DNA of 61,125 nucleotides from Bacteriovoracaceae bacterium UBA7317 (GTDB lineage Bacteria; Bdellovibrionota; Bacteriovoracia; Bacteriovoracales; Bacteriovoracaceae), in contig DKQD01000092.1 of assembly GCA_002474345.1 (NCBI GenBank), forward strand, positions 1,728 to 62,852. Direction: 5' to 3'. The notes beneath the pieces are model-generated. The model had not been told where the DNA came from and did not search any database. It saw only the letters and a program-made list of their open reading frames with translations. How positions within the stretch are numbered: the stretch's first letter is position 1; each line of letters starts with the position of its first letter. This document shows, piece after piece, positions 17,701 through 26,117 of the stretch. Made by a program: the position numbers and the translations under genes.

Positions 17701-18690
17701 ATGGACTCTCTGGTCAAATTAGAGGAAGAGCTCAGATATATTAATAAGACAGAACTGGGAAGGCGCGCTTTCCTAGGTTCCCTTCCGATTCTATTAGCTT
17801 CTTGCGCGACATCTAGACATAGGCAGCGAGAAGGAGATAATTCCGGACAAGCGACGTCTCTTTCAGTTGAAGATGAAAAGAGAATGACTCAGCAATATAT
17901 TCCAAAAATGAGAAAGGACTATCCGCCCTTAAAGAATGATAAAGTCCAGCGTTATATAGCCAGTCTTGGAAGAAAGATTGCTTCAAAAAATGGACTAGAG
18001 GGAAAGCCTTATAATTACAACTTTTCAGTTGTGGATACAAAAATGGTTAATGCTTTCGCCTTGCCAGCGGGCACGATCTATGTGACCGCACCTCTGATTG
18101 AAATGGCCGAAACGGAGTCTGAGTTGGCCGGAGTTATTGGTCATGAAATCGGTCACGTAAAGGCCAGGCATACTGCTGAAAGAATAGATAAGGCAAAAAA
18201 AGAACAGAAAAAGAGCATTTTATATGGGTTAGGTGGAGCCATCCTTGGTGGCTTAGCTGGTTATGGGCTCGGAAAGTTAGTGTGCAGCCGCCAGGATAGA
18301 GAGTGCTTGAGGAGGATGGCGAAGTATGGTTCCATGGCGGGAGCAGGGGGGGCCCTTTTAATTCAAAAGTATGCCTTCATGGCGAACTCCAGAGAAGATG
18401 AAATGGAAGCTGATAGGATTGGCTTTAGGACAAGTGTTGGAGCAGGGTACCATTCCAATCACGTAGGACTTTTTTATAAAAAATTACTAGAAATGGAAAA
18501 AAAGTATAATAAGAATACAAATTCAATTCTTGCTTCCTTTGCAGATGCTATGAGCACCCATCCTCCAAGTGAAGAAAGAGTTGTCCAGATGGATAAAATG
18601 TCGAGGAAATGGCCCTCTTCAAAGAAGGCGATTGTTTCGACAAAAGAGTTTGAAGAAGTCAAAAAAATTATAAAAAAGTCAAAAAGTTAA
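17701..18690 (+). CDS. M48-family metalloprotease, probable lipoprotein
   Basis: 329 residues; AAGGAG precedes the ATG. The N-terminus has a short hydrophilic lead, then LGRRAFLGSLPILLASC: a twin-arginine-like motif followed by a hydrophobic core and lipobox LASC, suggesting a Tat-exported lipoprotein. The peptidase M48 core has the zinc motif HEIGH in GVIGHEIGHVKARH near residue 150 and the third ligand Glu in EDEMEADRIGF. A hydrophobic glycine-rich stretch (YGLGGAILGGLAGYGLG) lies between them. Relatives (BepA, LoiP, YcaL) are periplasmic quality-control proteases for outer-membrane proteins. Threonine aldolase follows after 11 bases. Confidence 0.87.
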   Translation: MDSLVKLEEELRYINKTELGRRAFLGSLPILLASCATSRHRQREGDNSGQATSLSVEDEKRMTQQYIPKMRKDYPPLKNDKVQRYIASLGRKIASKNGLEGKPYNYNFSVVDTKMVNAFALPAGTIYVTAPLIEMAETESELAGVIGHEIGHVKARHTAERIDKAKKEQKKSILYGLGGAILGGLAGYGLGKLVCSRQDRECLRRMAKYGSMAGAGGALLIQKYAFMANSREDEMEADRIGFRTSVGAGYHSNHVGLFYKKLLEMEKKYNKNTNSILASFADAMSTHPPSEERVVQMDKMSRKWPSSKKAIVSTKEFEEVKKIIKKSKS

Positions 18691-18701
18691 GGTGACTGAA
18701 T

Positions 18702-19730
18702 ATGATTGATTTAAGATCTGATACCGTGACAAAGCCAACTGAAAAAATGAAAGAATCGATGATGAAAGCAAAAGTTGGTGACGATGTTTTTGGGGAAGAC
18801 CCAACCGTTAATGAGTTACAAAAGCAAATGGCGGATATGTTAGGAAAGGAGGCCGCTCTTTTTGTACCTTCAGGGACAATGGCCAACCAGCTTGGCATTG
18901 GCTCTTTAACTCAGCCAGGTGATGAATTACTTTGCCATAGCTCTTATCATGTTTATCAATGGGAAGGAGGAGGACTTGCAAGATTATGGGGTGTTACGAC
19001 TAGAACCATTGAAAAGGAAGAAGGCTTTTTAGATGTAGAGGACCTTCAAAATAAAGTAAGGCCTTTAGATTCACATTACGCGAAAACATCAATTATATCT
19101 CTTGAAAATACTCTTAATAGGATGGGCGGTAGAGTTTTTCCCTTAGATAAGATAAAAAAAATAGCTTTTTGGGCCAGAAACAACGGCCTAAAGATGCATT
19201 TAGATGGGGCCAGACTTTTTAATGCGTCTATTGCTTCAGATGTCCCACTCAAAGAATGGGGAAAGTACTTTGATACAATATCAGTTTGCTTTTCAAAAGG
19301 TTTGGGAGCTCCTTTAGGGTCTATTTTAGTGGGAAATAAGGGTGAAATAGAAAAGGCCCACCGTCTAAGAAAATTTATGGGTGGTGGAATGAGACAAGCT
19401 GGGATAGCAGCAGCATCGGCACTGTACGCAATAAAAAATAATGTAGAACGTTTAAAAGTAGATCATACAAATGCGAAAGTTTTAGCTAATTCAATTGTAG
19501 AAATTGATGGTCTTGAGCTCGAGTTTTCAAAAGTTGAAACAAATATTGTGTGGATTAAGGTGGACCCAAAAAAGGCCAAAGCTCCAGAGCTTATAAATTC
19601 ATTGAAGGAAAAGGGAATACTAGTCACTGGGGGGCCAGACAACTTGATAAGGGCCGTGACCCACTTAGATGTCAACGAGAATGATATCCAAAAAGTTTCA
19701 GCGGTACTTTTAGATTTAATGGGATCTTAG
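18702..19730 (+). CDS. ltaE: Low-specificity L-threonine aldolase
   Basis: 342 residues with the family's start MIDLRSDTVTKPTEKM, then VGDDVFGEDPTVNELQ, FVPSGTMANQL (PLP phosphate contact), HLDGARLFNAS (PLP Asp) and the Schiff-base lysine in VCFSKGLGAPLGS. The enzyme splits L-threonine or L-allo-threonine to glycine and acetaldehyde with PLP in the cytoplasm. Length is normal for the family. AAGGTGA precedes the ATG, which is 11 bases after the M48 protease gene, so the two are probably co-transcribed, though no functional link is obvious. It is convergent with the histidine kinase gene. Confidence 0.93.
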   Translation: MIDLRSDTVTKPTEKMKESMMKAKVGDDVFGEDPTVNELQKQMADMLGKEAALFVPSGTMANQLGIGSLTQPGDELLCHSSYHVYQWEGGGLARLWGVTTRTIEKEEGFLDVEDLQNKVRPLDSHYAKTSIISLENTLNRMGGRVFPLDKIKKIAFWARNNGLKMHLDGARLFNASIASDVPLKEWGKYFDTISVCFSKGLGAPLGSILVGNKGEIEKAHRLRKFMGGGMRQAGIAAASALYAIKNNVERLKVDHTNAKVLANSIVEIDGLELEFSKVETNIVWIKVDPKKAKAPELINSLKEKGILVTGGPDNLIRAVTHLDVNENDIQKVSAVLLDLMGS

Positions 19731-19749
19731 AGAAAAGTTGTTTTTAGAG

Positions 19750-20970
19750 TTAGCTTGCGATTTTGAAGTATAAATTAAAAGTTGTTCCAGAATCCTCAGT
19801 ATTCTCACTTTTTACCTTACTTAGAACTTCTATTCTCCCTTCATAAAGGTCCATATAGCTTTTTACAATTGGCATCCCAAATCCTGTACCAGGTTCTCCT
19901 TCTGTCCCGGGGCGGCTTGTCTTAGCTTCATCATCAAAGAGTTTTGTTAGGATATTTTCAGGAATTCCAATACCATTGTCACTCATTGTAAGCAGGATTT
20001 GGTCATTCGACCTTTTGGCAACGATCTCTATCGATCCATTGTTATCACAAAACTTTATTGAATTTGATATAATGTTGTTAACAACATTGTTTGAAAGGGA
20101 TACCTTTTCTGCAAGGATACTTTCACCATCTAGATAATTACTAAAAGTGAAATTAATATTTTTATTTTCCATCTTTGATTCGAAAGTAAAACGCGCATTC
20201 TCTATAACTTCTTCAAGAACAACTGGTCCTAGTTTAACTTTAATTTTTCCGGATTTTACAGCTTCCAATTCTTTGATTTGATTAAGGATATCAACAATAT
20301 TGATGGTTGCTTTACCGATTGCAGAAATTTTCTTAATTATTTTTTCTTCATTTCCTTTGTGATCAGATTCGATGAATTTATTTGTCAATTTTATAGAGTT
20401 TCGAATAACTGTTAGAGGATTTGCAATATCGTGGAAGACAATTCTTAATAGCGTTTTATTTTTGCTCAATTCATTTTTAAGTCGAGCAATTTCTAAAGGA
20501 AGGTTTTTCTGGTCACTTTGAATCATCGAAGAGGCAGTAGATAGATCCTCAATATCCACAATCATTTTGTTAAACTGGTCAAAGATTATATTTATATCGT
20601 GAGATATTTGGTCAATTTCATCCCAGTTTTTTACCTTAGGGTTAAGGTTGAGTTTATTTTTTGTGTAGTTCTCTCTTTGTGAATAAAGGTTTTGAAGAAT
20701 ATAACTTAGTCTGTTTTCAAAATAGTTTTTTATTCTATTTTGAAAAAATTTGTAAGCAATAATATCTCCAATAAAAATGATAAGAAACCAAATACCGATT
20801 TTTAATGGTGTTTTAGAAGATGGGGTTAAAAAGTATTCAAGTCCTATAAGCAGTACAAGAGAGACAATAGACAAAAGAGCGAGTGCCACTGAAAATTTTT
20901 TCAAGATGCCATCGCTTAGTTTTTTTGGCGTTTCTAACTTATCCAGTTCTTCCATGAAGTTCAAGCCCAT
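19750..20970 (-). CDS. Membrane sensor histidine kinase
   Basis: 406 residues with two membrane segments (about 25-47 and 58-76) separated by only a short loop, so there is almost no periplasmic sensor. A HAMP-like/coiled linker follows, then the dimerisation H-box RIVFHDIANPLTVIRNS with the phosphoacceptor His. The ATPase domain has the N-box NNIISNSIKF, DNGIGIP and the G2 box GTGFGMPIVKSY. FHDIxNPL rather than SHELRTPL marks it as a variant HisKA. The start codon choice is unsure (ATG at 20970 or 20955); the GGAGG seen upstream is about 17 bases away. No partner response regulator is adjacent. Confidence 0.88.
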   Translation of the reverse strand: MGLNFMEELDKLETPKKLSDGILKKFSVALALLSIVSLVLLIGLEYFLTPSSKTPLKIGIWFLIIFIGDIIAYKFFQNRIKNYFENRLSYILQNLYSQRENYTKNKLNLNPKVKNWDEIDQISHDINIIFDQFNKMIVDIEDLSTASSMIQSDQKNLPLEIARLKNELSKNKTLLRIVFHDIANPLTVIRNSIKLTNKFIESDHKGNEEKIIKKISAIGKATINIVDILNQIKELEAVKSGKIKVKLGPVVLEEVIENARFTFESKMENKNINFTFSNYLDGESILAEKVSLSNNVVNNIISNSIKFCDNNGSIEIVAKRSNDQILLTMSDNGIGIPENILTKLFDDEAKTSRPGTEGEPGTGFGMPIVKSYMDLYEGRIEVLSKVKSENTEDSGTTFNLYFKIAS

Positions 20971-21087
20971 CTCAGTATCTGTAAATTCCTCCGGATTCTA
21001 GACCATTATCGCTGATACAACTAAAAAAGATCAATGGGTCAAAAAAGTATTCTCTATAAAAAAATTGGAGAGCGATAGTGTCTATTA

Positions 21088-21429
21088 TTACTTGATATCC
21101 TTTTTCCACTGGGGGCCTTTGCCCTTTTCCAGAAGTTCCCATTCTTTAAGTATTTGATCGATGTAGTCAAAATCTTCTAAGATTTCTTCAAGTTCTTTTA
21201 AGATTTTTTCCTTGTTGGAGGTTAAGATTAAGCCTCCGGTGTAATGTTTTAAGCTTTGGTCTTCTTTTTTAGATATTATAAAAAGTGAATAGAAATTGAA
21301 TTCCCCGTTTTTTAAGTCATCTAATGTATAATCACTATTAAGAGGAGCCTTTTGTTGCGGTTTAAAGTCAGGGTCTTCTCTTAATTCAACGTAGAAGGCA
21401 ATGTCCTCTAATTTGAATTTAAACTCCAT
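21088..21429 (-). CDS. Hypothetical protein, 113 residues
   Basis: A small acidic protein without signal peptide or membrane segment. It begins MEFKFKLEDIAFYVEL and has a helix-rich acidic C-terminal part (KEKILKELEEILEDFDYID). AAAAGGAA lies 7 bases before the ATG, which supports translation. It is divergent from the Nudix-NadD gene and upstream of the histidine kinase on the same strand with a gap of about 120 bases. No family was recognised. Confidence 0.65.
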   Translation of the reverse strand: MEFKFKLEDIAFYVELREDPDFKPQQKAPLNSDYTLDDLKNGEFNFYSLFIISKKEDQSLKHYTGGLILTSNKEKILKELEEILEDFDYIDQILKEWELLEKGKGPQWKKDIK

Positions 21430-21523
21430 AAAGTTTCCTTTTTTGACAAGCTTTAGCCTCTTTTTTTGTGGTAACCTCTAACAGCAAAGTATTTTTATTA
21501 GTTTTCATATCGTGTTAAATTTT

Positions 21524-22567
21524 ATGGCCGTAGAAAATCATTCTGATAAAGCTTCAGACTCAATCGTTTTAACAGGATCCAGCGAGGATTTAAAGGTCCT
21601 TTTGATAAAAAGAAAAAATGATCCGTATAAAGGTTTATGGGCTTTTCCTGGTGGGTTTATTGATGATGAAGAGGAGGCTTATACCGCTTCTAAACGGGAG
21701 CTTTTTGAGGAAACGGGGCTAGACCTTAAGGGATGGAAGGGAGTCCCCTTATCCAGGAGAAAGAAAAAAGGAAGAGACCCCAGAGGAGAAATTGAGTCCT
21801 TTCCTTTTTTATTTTATAGGGAAGGTCTCGAAAAGTTAAAAATTGAGGGGAGAGATGATGCTCTAGAAGCAAAATGGTTCAGTTTACGAGAAATTCGTGA
21901 GTTGGCCTTTGATCATGGTGCAATTCTTTGCGAAGCACTTGGGTATTTTTGGGGAGACTTTTTTGGAATAGGGGGAGCCGAAGATCTTAAAAGTATTGTA
22001 TTACCTTCATTTTTAGAAAAAGGGCGCTCTTTATCAGGAGATTTTTCTGGTCGTGTTACATTTTTTGGGGGAAGTTTTAATCCATGGCATAAGGGGCACA
22101 GGGCTTGCTTAGAGTTGTGTCCTGAAAAAGATATCATCGTTATTCCAGATACAAACCCTTTCAAGTTGAATGAAGCAGGCTTTGAATATAAGACTTGTTT
22201 TTGGAAAATATTTAAACAAATGGCACTTGAGATGGAAGAAGCTCCTTACGGTTTTTTTCCAGGCTTTTTTGGAAAAGAAGAAGTCAATCCAACTGCTCGA
22301 TGGCTCTCAAAAGTACCCTTCTCTCAGAAGGGTCTTCTTATGGGAGACGACAGCTTTGTTGAATTGGAATCATGGGCCGATTTTAGAGGTTTGCTTTCTT
22401 CTTTGAATCATATTTATGTTGCACCTAGGAATTTTTCTCAAGATGAGTTAAAAAACAATGCGCTTAAGTTGGGTAGTGCTTTTCCTGAGGTTGATATTAT
22501 TATTCTACCAAACCATGACTTTCAAAGTGAATCATCAACAGCTTTAAGGAAAAATGTACAAAGCTAG
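21524..22567 (+). CDS. Nudix hydrolase fused to a NadD-like nucleotidyltransferase
   Basis: The N-terminal domain has a perfect Nudix box (GX5EX7REUXEEXGU): GGFIDDEEEAYTASKRELFEETGL, at about residues 43-66 from this start, preceded by GLWAFPGG. The C-terminal half starts RVTFFGGSFNPWHKGH, the nucleotidyltransferase motif of nicotinate-mononucleotide adenylyltransferase, with IVIPDTNPFK and a final SSTALRKNV matching the family ISSTxIR. So one 348-residue protein may both build a dinucleotide of the NAD pathway and hydrolyse a nucleoside diphosphate such as ADP-ribose. Starts at GTG 21512 or ATG 21524 are both possible; neither has a clear ribosome site. Domain order is the reverse of known NadM-Nudix enzymes. 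Confidence 0.8.
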   Translation: MAVENHSDKASDSIVLTGSSEDLKVLLIKRKNDPYKGLWAFPGGFIDDEEEAYTASKRELFEETGLDLKGWKGVPLSRRKKKGRDPRGEIESFPFLFYREGLEKLKIEGRDDALEAKWFSLREIRELAFDHGAILCEALGYFWGDFFGIGGAEDLKSIVLPSFLEKGRSLSGDFSGRVTFFGGSFNPWHKGHRACLELCPEKDIIVIPDTNPFKLNEAGFEYKTCFWKIFKQMALEMEEAPYGFFPGFFGKEEVNPTARWLSKVPFSQKGLLMGDDSFVELESWADFRGLLSSLNHIYVAPRNFSQDELKNNALKLGSAFPEVDIIILPNHDFQSESSTALRKNVQS

Positions 22568-22591
22568 CCTTAAGGCTTTTTTTTGCAAAAA

Positions 22592-22618
22592 AAAACCTTC
22601 GACAAGTGCGAAGGTTTT
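22592..22618. terminator. Bidirectional intrinsic terminator between the Nudix-NadD gene and rpsD
   Basis: A perfect 10-base stem (AAAACCTTCG / CGAAGGTTTT) with a 7-base loop, preceded by an A-run and followed by a T-run, so it can end transcripts from both convergent genes. A weaker stem AGCC-TTAA-GGCT plus eight T lies at 22566-22584, just at the stop codon of the Nudix-NadD gene. Confidence 0.88.
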
Positions 22619-22651
22619 TTAGTTTTTTTAATTTTAGAAGTTCTGGAGGGA

Positions 22652-23284
22652 CTAGATTCTCCAGAAATATTCCGTTACAAGCTGATCTTCAAAAGCAAAT
22701 GGAATATCGTCTTTGATAGGATAGTCTACTAAAGAAGCCTTTACTTTATTAGCTCCGTCTTTTTCCGTATTGTAACAAGCTGGAACAGTTGGGATACGAG
22801 GGCTTTTTTGAGATTGCATGTAAAGGACTGAGTTATAGGCTTTGTCAGAAAGCGTAATAACATCACCTTTTTCAATAAGGTATCCAGAAACCGTCACTTT
22901 TTTACCGTTAACAAAAACGTGACCGTGTCTTACCATTTGAGACGCTGCAGCCATGCTGGGGGCAAAGTTCAGTCTAAAAACAGCGTTATTAAGTCTTCTT
23001 TCAAGAGTAATAAGAAGTGTCTCCATCCAAGCTCTAGATCTATCCTTCTTAGATTTACGAACGTAATTTACAAGTTGTTTTTCTCTAAGAGCATAGTGGT
23101 ACTTTAGCTTTTGTTTTTCTTTGAGACGCATAGAGTAGTCAGAAATCTTTTTTCTTTCGTTACCGTGTTGTCCCGGTGGGTATGGTTTTCTTTCCAAAGC
23201 GCCTGGTTTTCCAAGACCAGGTAGTTCTATACCTAGACTTCTTTGCAGTTTGAAAGCGCTCCTCTTAAACGTACTCTTTGCCAT
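22652..23284 (-). CDS. rpsD: 30S ribosomal protein S4
   Basis: 210 residues, normal for S4. The N-terminal domain shows RKPYPPGQHG and LKEKQKLKYHYALREKQ; the S4 RNA-binding domain follows with LERRLNNAVFRLNFAPSMAAASQMVRHGHVFVNGKKV. The zinc-binding cysteines of some S4 forms are missing. S4 nucleates 16S rRNA assembly. The gene stands alone, away from the usual alpha operon context (rpsM-rpsK-rpsD-rpoA), so it may be a relocated gene or a second copy. The gap of 195 bases upstream may contain its own promoter and a structured leader. It ends at a bidirectional terminator. Confidence 0.95.
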   Translation of the reverse strand: MAKSTFKRSAFKLQRSLGIELPGLGKPGALERKPYPPGQHGNERKKISDYSMRLKEKQKLKYHYALREKQLVNYVRKSKKDRSRAWMETLLITLERRLNNAVFRLNFAPSMAAASQMVRHGHVFVNGKKVTVSGYLIEKGDVITLSDKAYNSVLYMQSQKSPRIPTVPACYNTEKDGANKVKASLVDYPIKDDIPFAFEDQLVTEYFWRI

Positions 23285-23421
23285 TTGTGCTTCCTTTTCC
23301 TTTTTCTAATGTTGAAAAATGTTCTTTTTTTATTATGTTTTTATCTAAATAAATTCAATTTATACTATTGTTTAAAGGCAACTAAGGCTTTCAAAAATTG
23401 AATTTTGAGCTAATGTCTTAC

Positions 23422-23456
23422 TACCTGTTTGGGTGGCTGTCAAACATTAACAGGTA
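23422..23456 (-). other. Possible structured leader/terminator hairpin upstream of rpsD
   Basis: TACCTGTT (23422-23429) pairs with AACAGGTA (23449-23456); an overlapping alternative pairs TGTTTG (23426-23431) with CAAACA (23441-23446). It lies just past the stop of the aminotransferase gene and about 140 bases before rpsD, so it could be the end of the first transcript or part of an rpsD leader. No T-run follows on the minus strand. Confidence 0.35.
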
Positions 23457-23479
23457 ATGGCATCGAAAAGGTTGATTAG

Positions 23480-24385
23480 TTATAAACCTTCAACAGTCCT
23501 TTTGACAAAATCAGAATAGAGGGAGTGTAATTTGACGGTTAATGGGCCGACTGTACCAGTTCCAATGGGAGAATTGTCAATCTGCGTCACAGGGACAATC
23601 TCTTTCATAGTACTTGTTAGGAAGCACTCATCAGCATTTATAAGCTCTTCAGCTGTGAAATTGACCTGCTCTATTTTAAGTGAATCATCGCTTTTGGCTA
23701 GCTGCAAGAGAGTTTTTCGCGTAATTCCTTCTAGAATACCGGCTTGGAGGGGTGGAGTTTTAATTGTATTGTCTTTAACAATCCAAACATTACTTGTTGT
23801 TCCTTGCGTTACATGCCCCTTGTGATTAAGCATTATTGAGTCAAAAGCTTTTTCCCGTTTTGCCTGCATAAAGGCCATAACGTTGTTAAGATAATTACCA
23901 GACTTTACATTGGGATCAACCGATTCTTTAGAAACACGGACAACATTCGTGATTACGACATGCACACCGTTTTCATACCATGAGCTTGGAAAGGGAAGGT
24001 GTTCTTGTGCGATTATGATGAGGTTATTTTTAACTCCCTCGCCTGGGTCTAAGGAAATAGGGCCTTCTCCTCTTGTTAAAATAATTCTAAAATAAGCCTC
24101 TTCTACTCCAAGCTCGGCCAAAGCTTTATTCACCTCTGCACTTACATCGTTTTGTGAGACAGTGAGGAGCATTTCAAGCCTGGAAGCAGATTTCCATAGA
24201 CGGTCTAAGTGTTCTTGAAGGAGAAAGGGAATGCCCTGATATGTTTTTGCTACCTCATAGACGGAGTCACCAAAAAGGAAGCCTCTGTCAAAAACTGAAA
24301 TTTTAGCATCTTCAGGCTTACAAATTTCTCCATTTATGTTGATTATTGTCTTCTTTGAATTTTCAGGGATTGGAGGTGTTTGCAT
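23480..24385 (-). CDS. Class IV aminotransferase (branched-chain or D-amino-acid type)
   Basis: 301 residues with the fold-type IV PLP pattern: ISVFDRGFLFGDSVYEV near residue 32, LDRLWKSASRLEM, the Schiff-base lysine in NVKSGNYLNNVMA, then GHVTQGTTSNVWIV and PPLQAGILEGITRKTLL. The lysine context (KSxNxLxNVMA) resembles D-amino-acid aminotransferase as well as branched-chain aminotransferase, so substrate is undecided between IlvE-like, Dat-like and PabC-like activity. The ATG has AAGGA about 7 bases upstream. It lies upstream of rpsD on the same strand. Confidence 0.87.
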   Translation of the reverse strand: MQTPPIPENSKKTIININGEICKPEDAKISVFDRGFLFGDSVYEVAKTYQGIPFLLQEHLDRLWKSASRLEMLLTVSQNDVSAEVNKALAELGVEEAYFRIILTRGEGPISLDPGEGVKNNLIIIAQEHLPFPSSWYENGVHVVITNVVRVSKESVDPNVKSGNYLNNVMAFMQAKREKAFDSIMLNHKGHVTQGTTSNVWIVKDNTIKTPPLQAGILEGITRKTLLQLAKSDDSLKIEQVNFTAEELINADECFLTSTMKEIVPVTQIDNSPIGTGTVGPLTVKLHSLYSDFVKRTVEGL

Positions 24386-24433
24386 GAGCAGTCCTTATTC
24401 ATTCCTGGTTTGTTTTACATATATCCTATTATG

Positions 24434-24661
24434 ACCTCTTTTGGACAAATTTTCTATGGATTTGGGTGGTTGGTAAAAATTTGTTTTTTTGTTCAAGTAT
24501 TCTGCTTGAGCTTTATTTCTTGTATCCAAAAGTTTAAAATTTCTATCAAGAAAAGAGTGTGTTCTTTTCTTGAAAAAATTTTTGAAAATATTAAGTTATT
24601 TCAAAAAATAAATGCTTGGGAAGAGGGCCTCCTTTTAAAACTATGGGCAACAAAAAAATAA
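24434..24661 (+). CDS. Doubtful small hydrophobic/basic ORF
   Basis: A 76-codon frame (open upstream to 24380) encoding a hydrophobic N-terminal part (FGWLVKICFFVQVFCLSFISC) and a Lys-rich C-terminal part. There is no convincing ribosome site, and its 5' extension overlaps the aminotransferase start. It ends 22 bases before the CFI-box-like gene. It may be a small membrane protein or merely AT-rich noise; the 295-base gap here otherwise holds the divergent promoters. Confidence 0.25.
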   Translation, partial: TSFGQIFYGFGWLVKICFFVQVFCLSFISCIQKFKISIKKRVCSFLEKIFENIKLFQKINAWEEGLLLKLWATKK

Positions 24662-24683
24662 TAAAAGACCCGTAAGGATAATG

Positions 24684-26054
24684 ATGAAATACCTAATTTT
24701 TTTAAATTTTCTAGCGTTATTTTTTTTCGGTTTATTGCCCAAAATTGGTTATACCCAGTCAGTAACTCTTGCAAATATTACGACCCCTGTGATTGGAGGG
24801 GGACCGACTTGCTCGGATGCGGCTACGTCGAATTGTAAAGACCTTGTGACCGATGTTAATGATGGAAGTTCAGATAGTCCTCATATCGTCTATATTCCAA
24901 TATATAACGAGAACTCAGATGCGGGTCCTGGAGGTAATCACTTTTATTCTTTACTTTGGGGGGGATCTGGTGATGCAACCAGTGATATGCCTTCTTATGA
25001 TGATTCAAGTTCTGCCAACTCAGGCAATATTGTTACTCAGTTGACTATTAATTCAGGTAGTTCTCAAAGCTCTCAAATTTTGTACGCTGGAATTTTAAAT
25101 GAGGATGGCAATAAGTTTGTCGTCTATGACAATAATTCAGCCGGGGACAATGATGGCTTTATTTCTTATGCCTCTTCTGAGTCTGTCAATGTAAACGTAA
25201 CTTTGAACATAAATAAGCTTTGTTCAGACACCTTTGGAGATACTTGTACTGCTAAGTTGAGGGCATCTGTTACTCCCACCAATGATGCTGAAGTAACTAT
25301 TTTGTACTTTTTTTCTGAAAATAATTATAAGTCAACAAGTACAGAGCAGGACTTATCCTCACAAAATGGTGTTTTGGTAAAATACAGGTTTAGCAATAAA
25401 GTCTATCACGAAGATGACAGGGTTACGTCATTCTCCTTAAAAAAGGGCGACCTGAGGATTACTGCAGATTACGCTTTGGATCTCATTACTGAACCATATA
25501 AATTGATAGCGCTTAGGCAGACGGGATCATTTAGTGGGGGAACTTACTCCACGGCCTCAAGTGACGTGCTATCGACAGATTTTTCACCTGGAGAAGGGGG
25601 AGAATTGGACATTTTCCCTTTAGTTAACGGCACTGATTATCATATAACTTTGGGCTATGTGGATAAGTGGCAATTTGTATCAAAATTACCAGGATCCAAG
25701 AAAGAAAAGCCAGAAAGTATCATCAACTTTCTGGAAAAAGAATCTTGTTACTTTATTTCAGCAGGCTTTAAGGAGAAGCATTACATTCTTGAGTACTTTA
25801 GGCAGTTTAGAGATCACTTTCTTTTGAAGTTTTCCTTAGGACAAGCTTTTGTAAATTTTTACTACGAAACGGCACCGTATTACGCACTTAAATATATTTA
25901 CCCGAGTGAAACCTTGAGTTTTCTAGTCAAGTCATTTGCTTACATTATATATTTTTTCATGACTCGGATATGGTACTTTGTTGCAGCTTTTTTCCTTATC
26001 ACGATTTACTCCGTGGCCAAAAAAAGAAGCTGGAAAAAAATGACTTCTTGGTAA
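24684..26054 (+). CDS. Exported protein with CFI-box-like C-terminal sorting domain
   Basis: 456 residues: signal peptide (KYLIFLNFLALFFFGLLPKIGYTQ), then a Ser/Asp/Asn-rich beta-type region (about 30-330) with few charged basic residues and cysteine pairs near CSDAATSNC and CSDTFGDTC. The last 100 residues change character: Cys at about 355 in ESCYFISAGF, then LEYFRQFRDHFLLKFSLGQAFVNFYYETAPYYA, a final membrane segment (about 415-445) and a basic tail KKRSWKK. This order (Cys motif, FRD helix, YYxxAP, membrane segment) is that of the CFI-box-CTERM domain, though the Cys motif is diverged from CFIATAAYGS. Tandem ATGs exist; the second is better spaced from TAAGGA. Confidence 0.72.
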   Translation: MKYLIFLNFLALFFFGLLPKIGYTQSVTLANITTPVIGGGPTCSDAATSNCKDLVTDVNDGSSDSPHIVYIPIYNENSDAGPGGNHFYSLLWGGSGDATSDMPSYDDSSSANSGNIVTQLTINSGSSQSSQILYAGILNEDGNKFVVYDNNSAGDNDGFISYASSESVNVNVTLNINKLCSDTFGDTCTAKLRASVTPTNDAEVTILYFFSENNYKSTSTEQDLSSQNGVLVKYRFSNKVYHEDDRVTSFSLKKGDLRITADYALDLITEPYKLIALRQTGSFSGGTYSTASSDVLSTDFSPGEGGELDIFPLVNGTDYHITLGYVDKWQFVSKLPGSKKEKPESIINFLEKESCYFISAGFKEKHYILEYFRQFRDHFLLKFSLGQAFVNFYYETAPYYALKYIYPSETLSFLVKSFAYIIYFFMTRIWYFVAAFFLITIYSVAKKRSWKKMTSW

Positions 26055-26117
26055 TTTGTTAATCTCTTCCTAAAATGGAATGAGCGTTTGTGCATTTTTT
26101 TTCGGAGGAATAATCCT

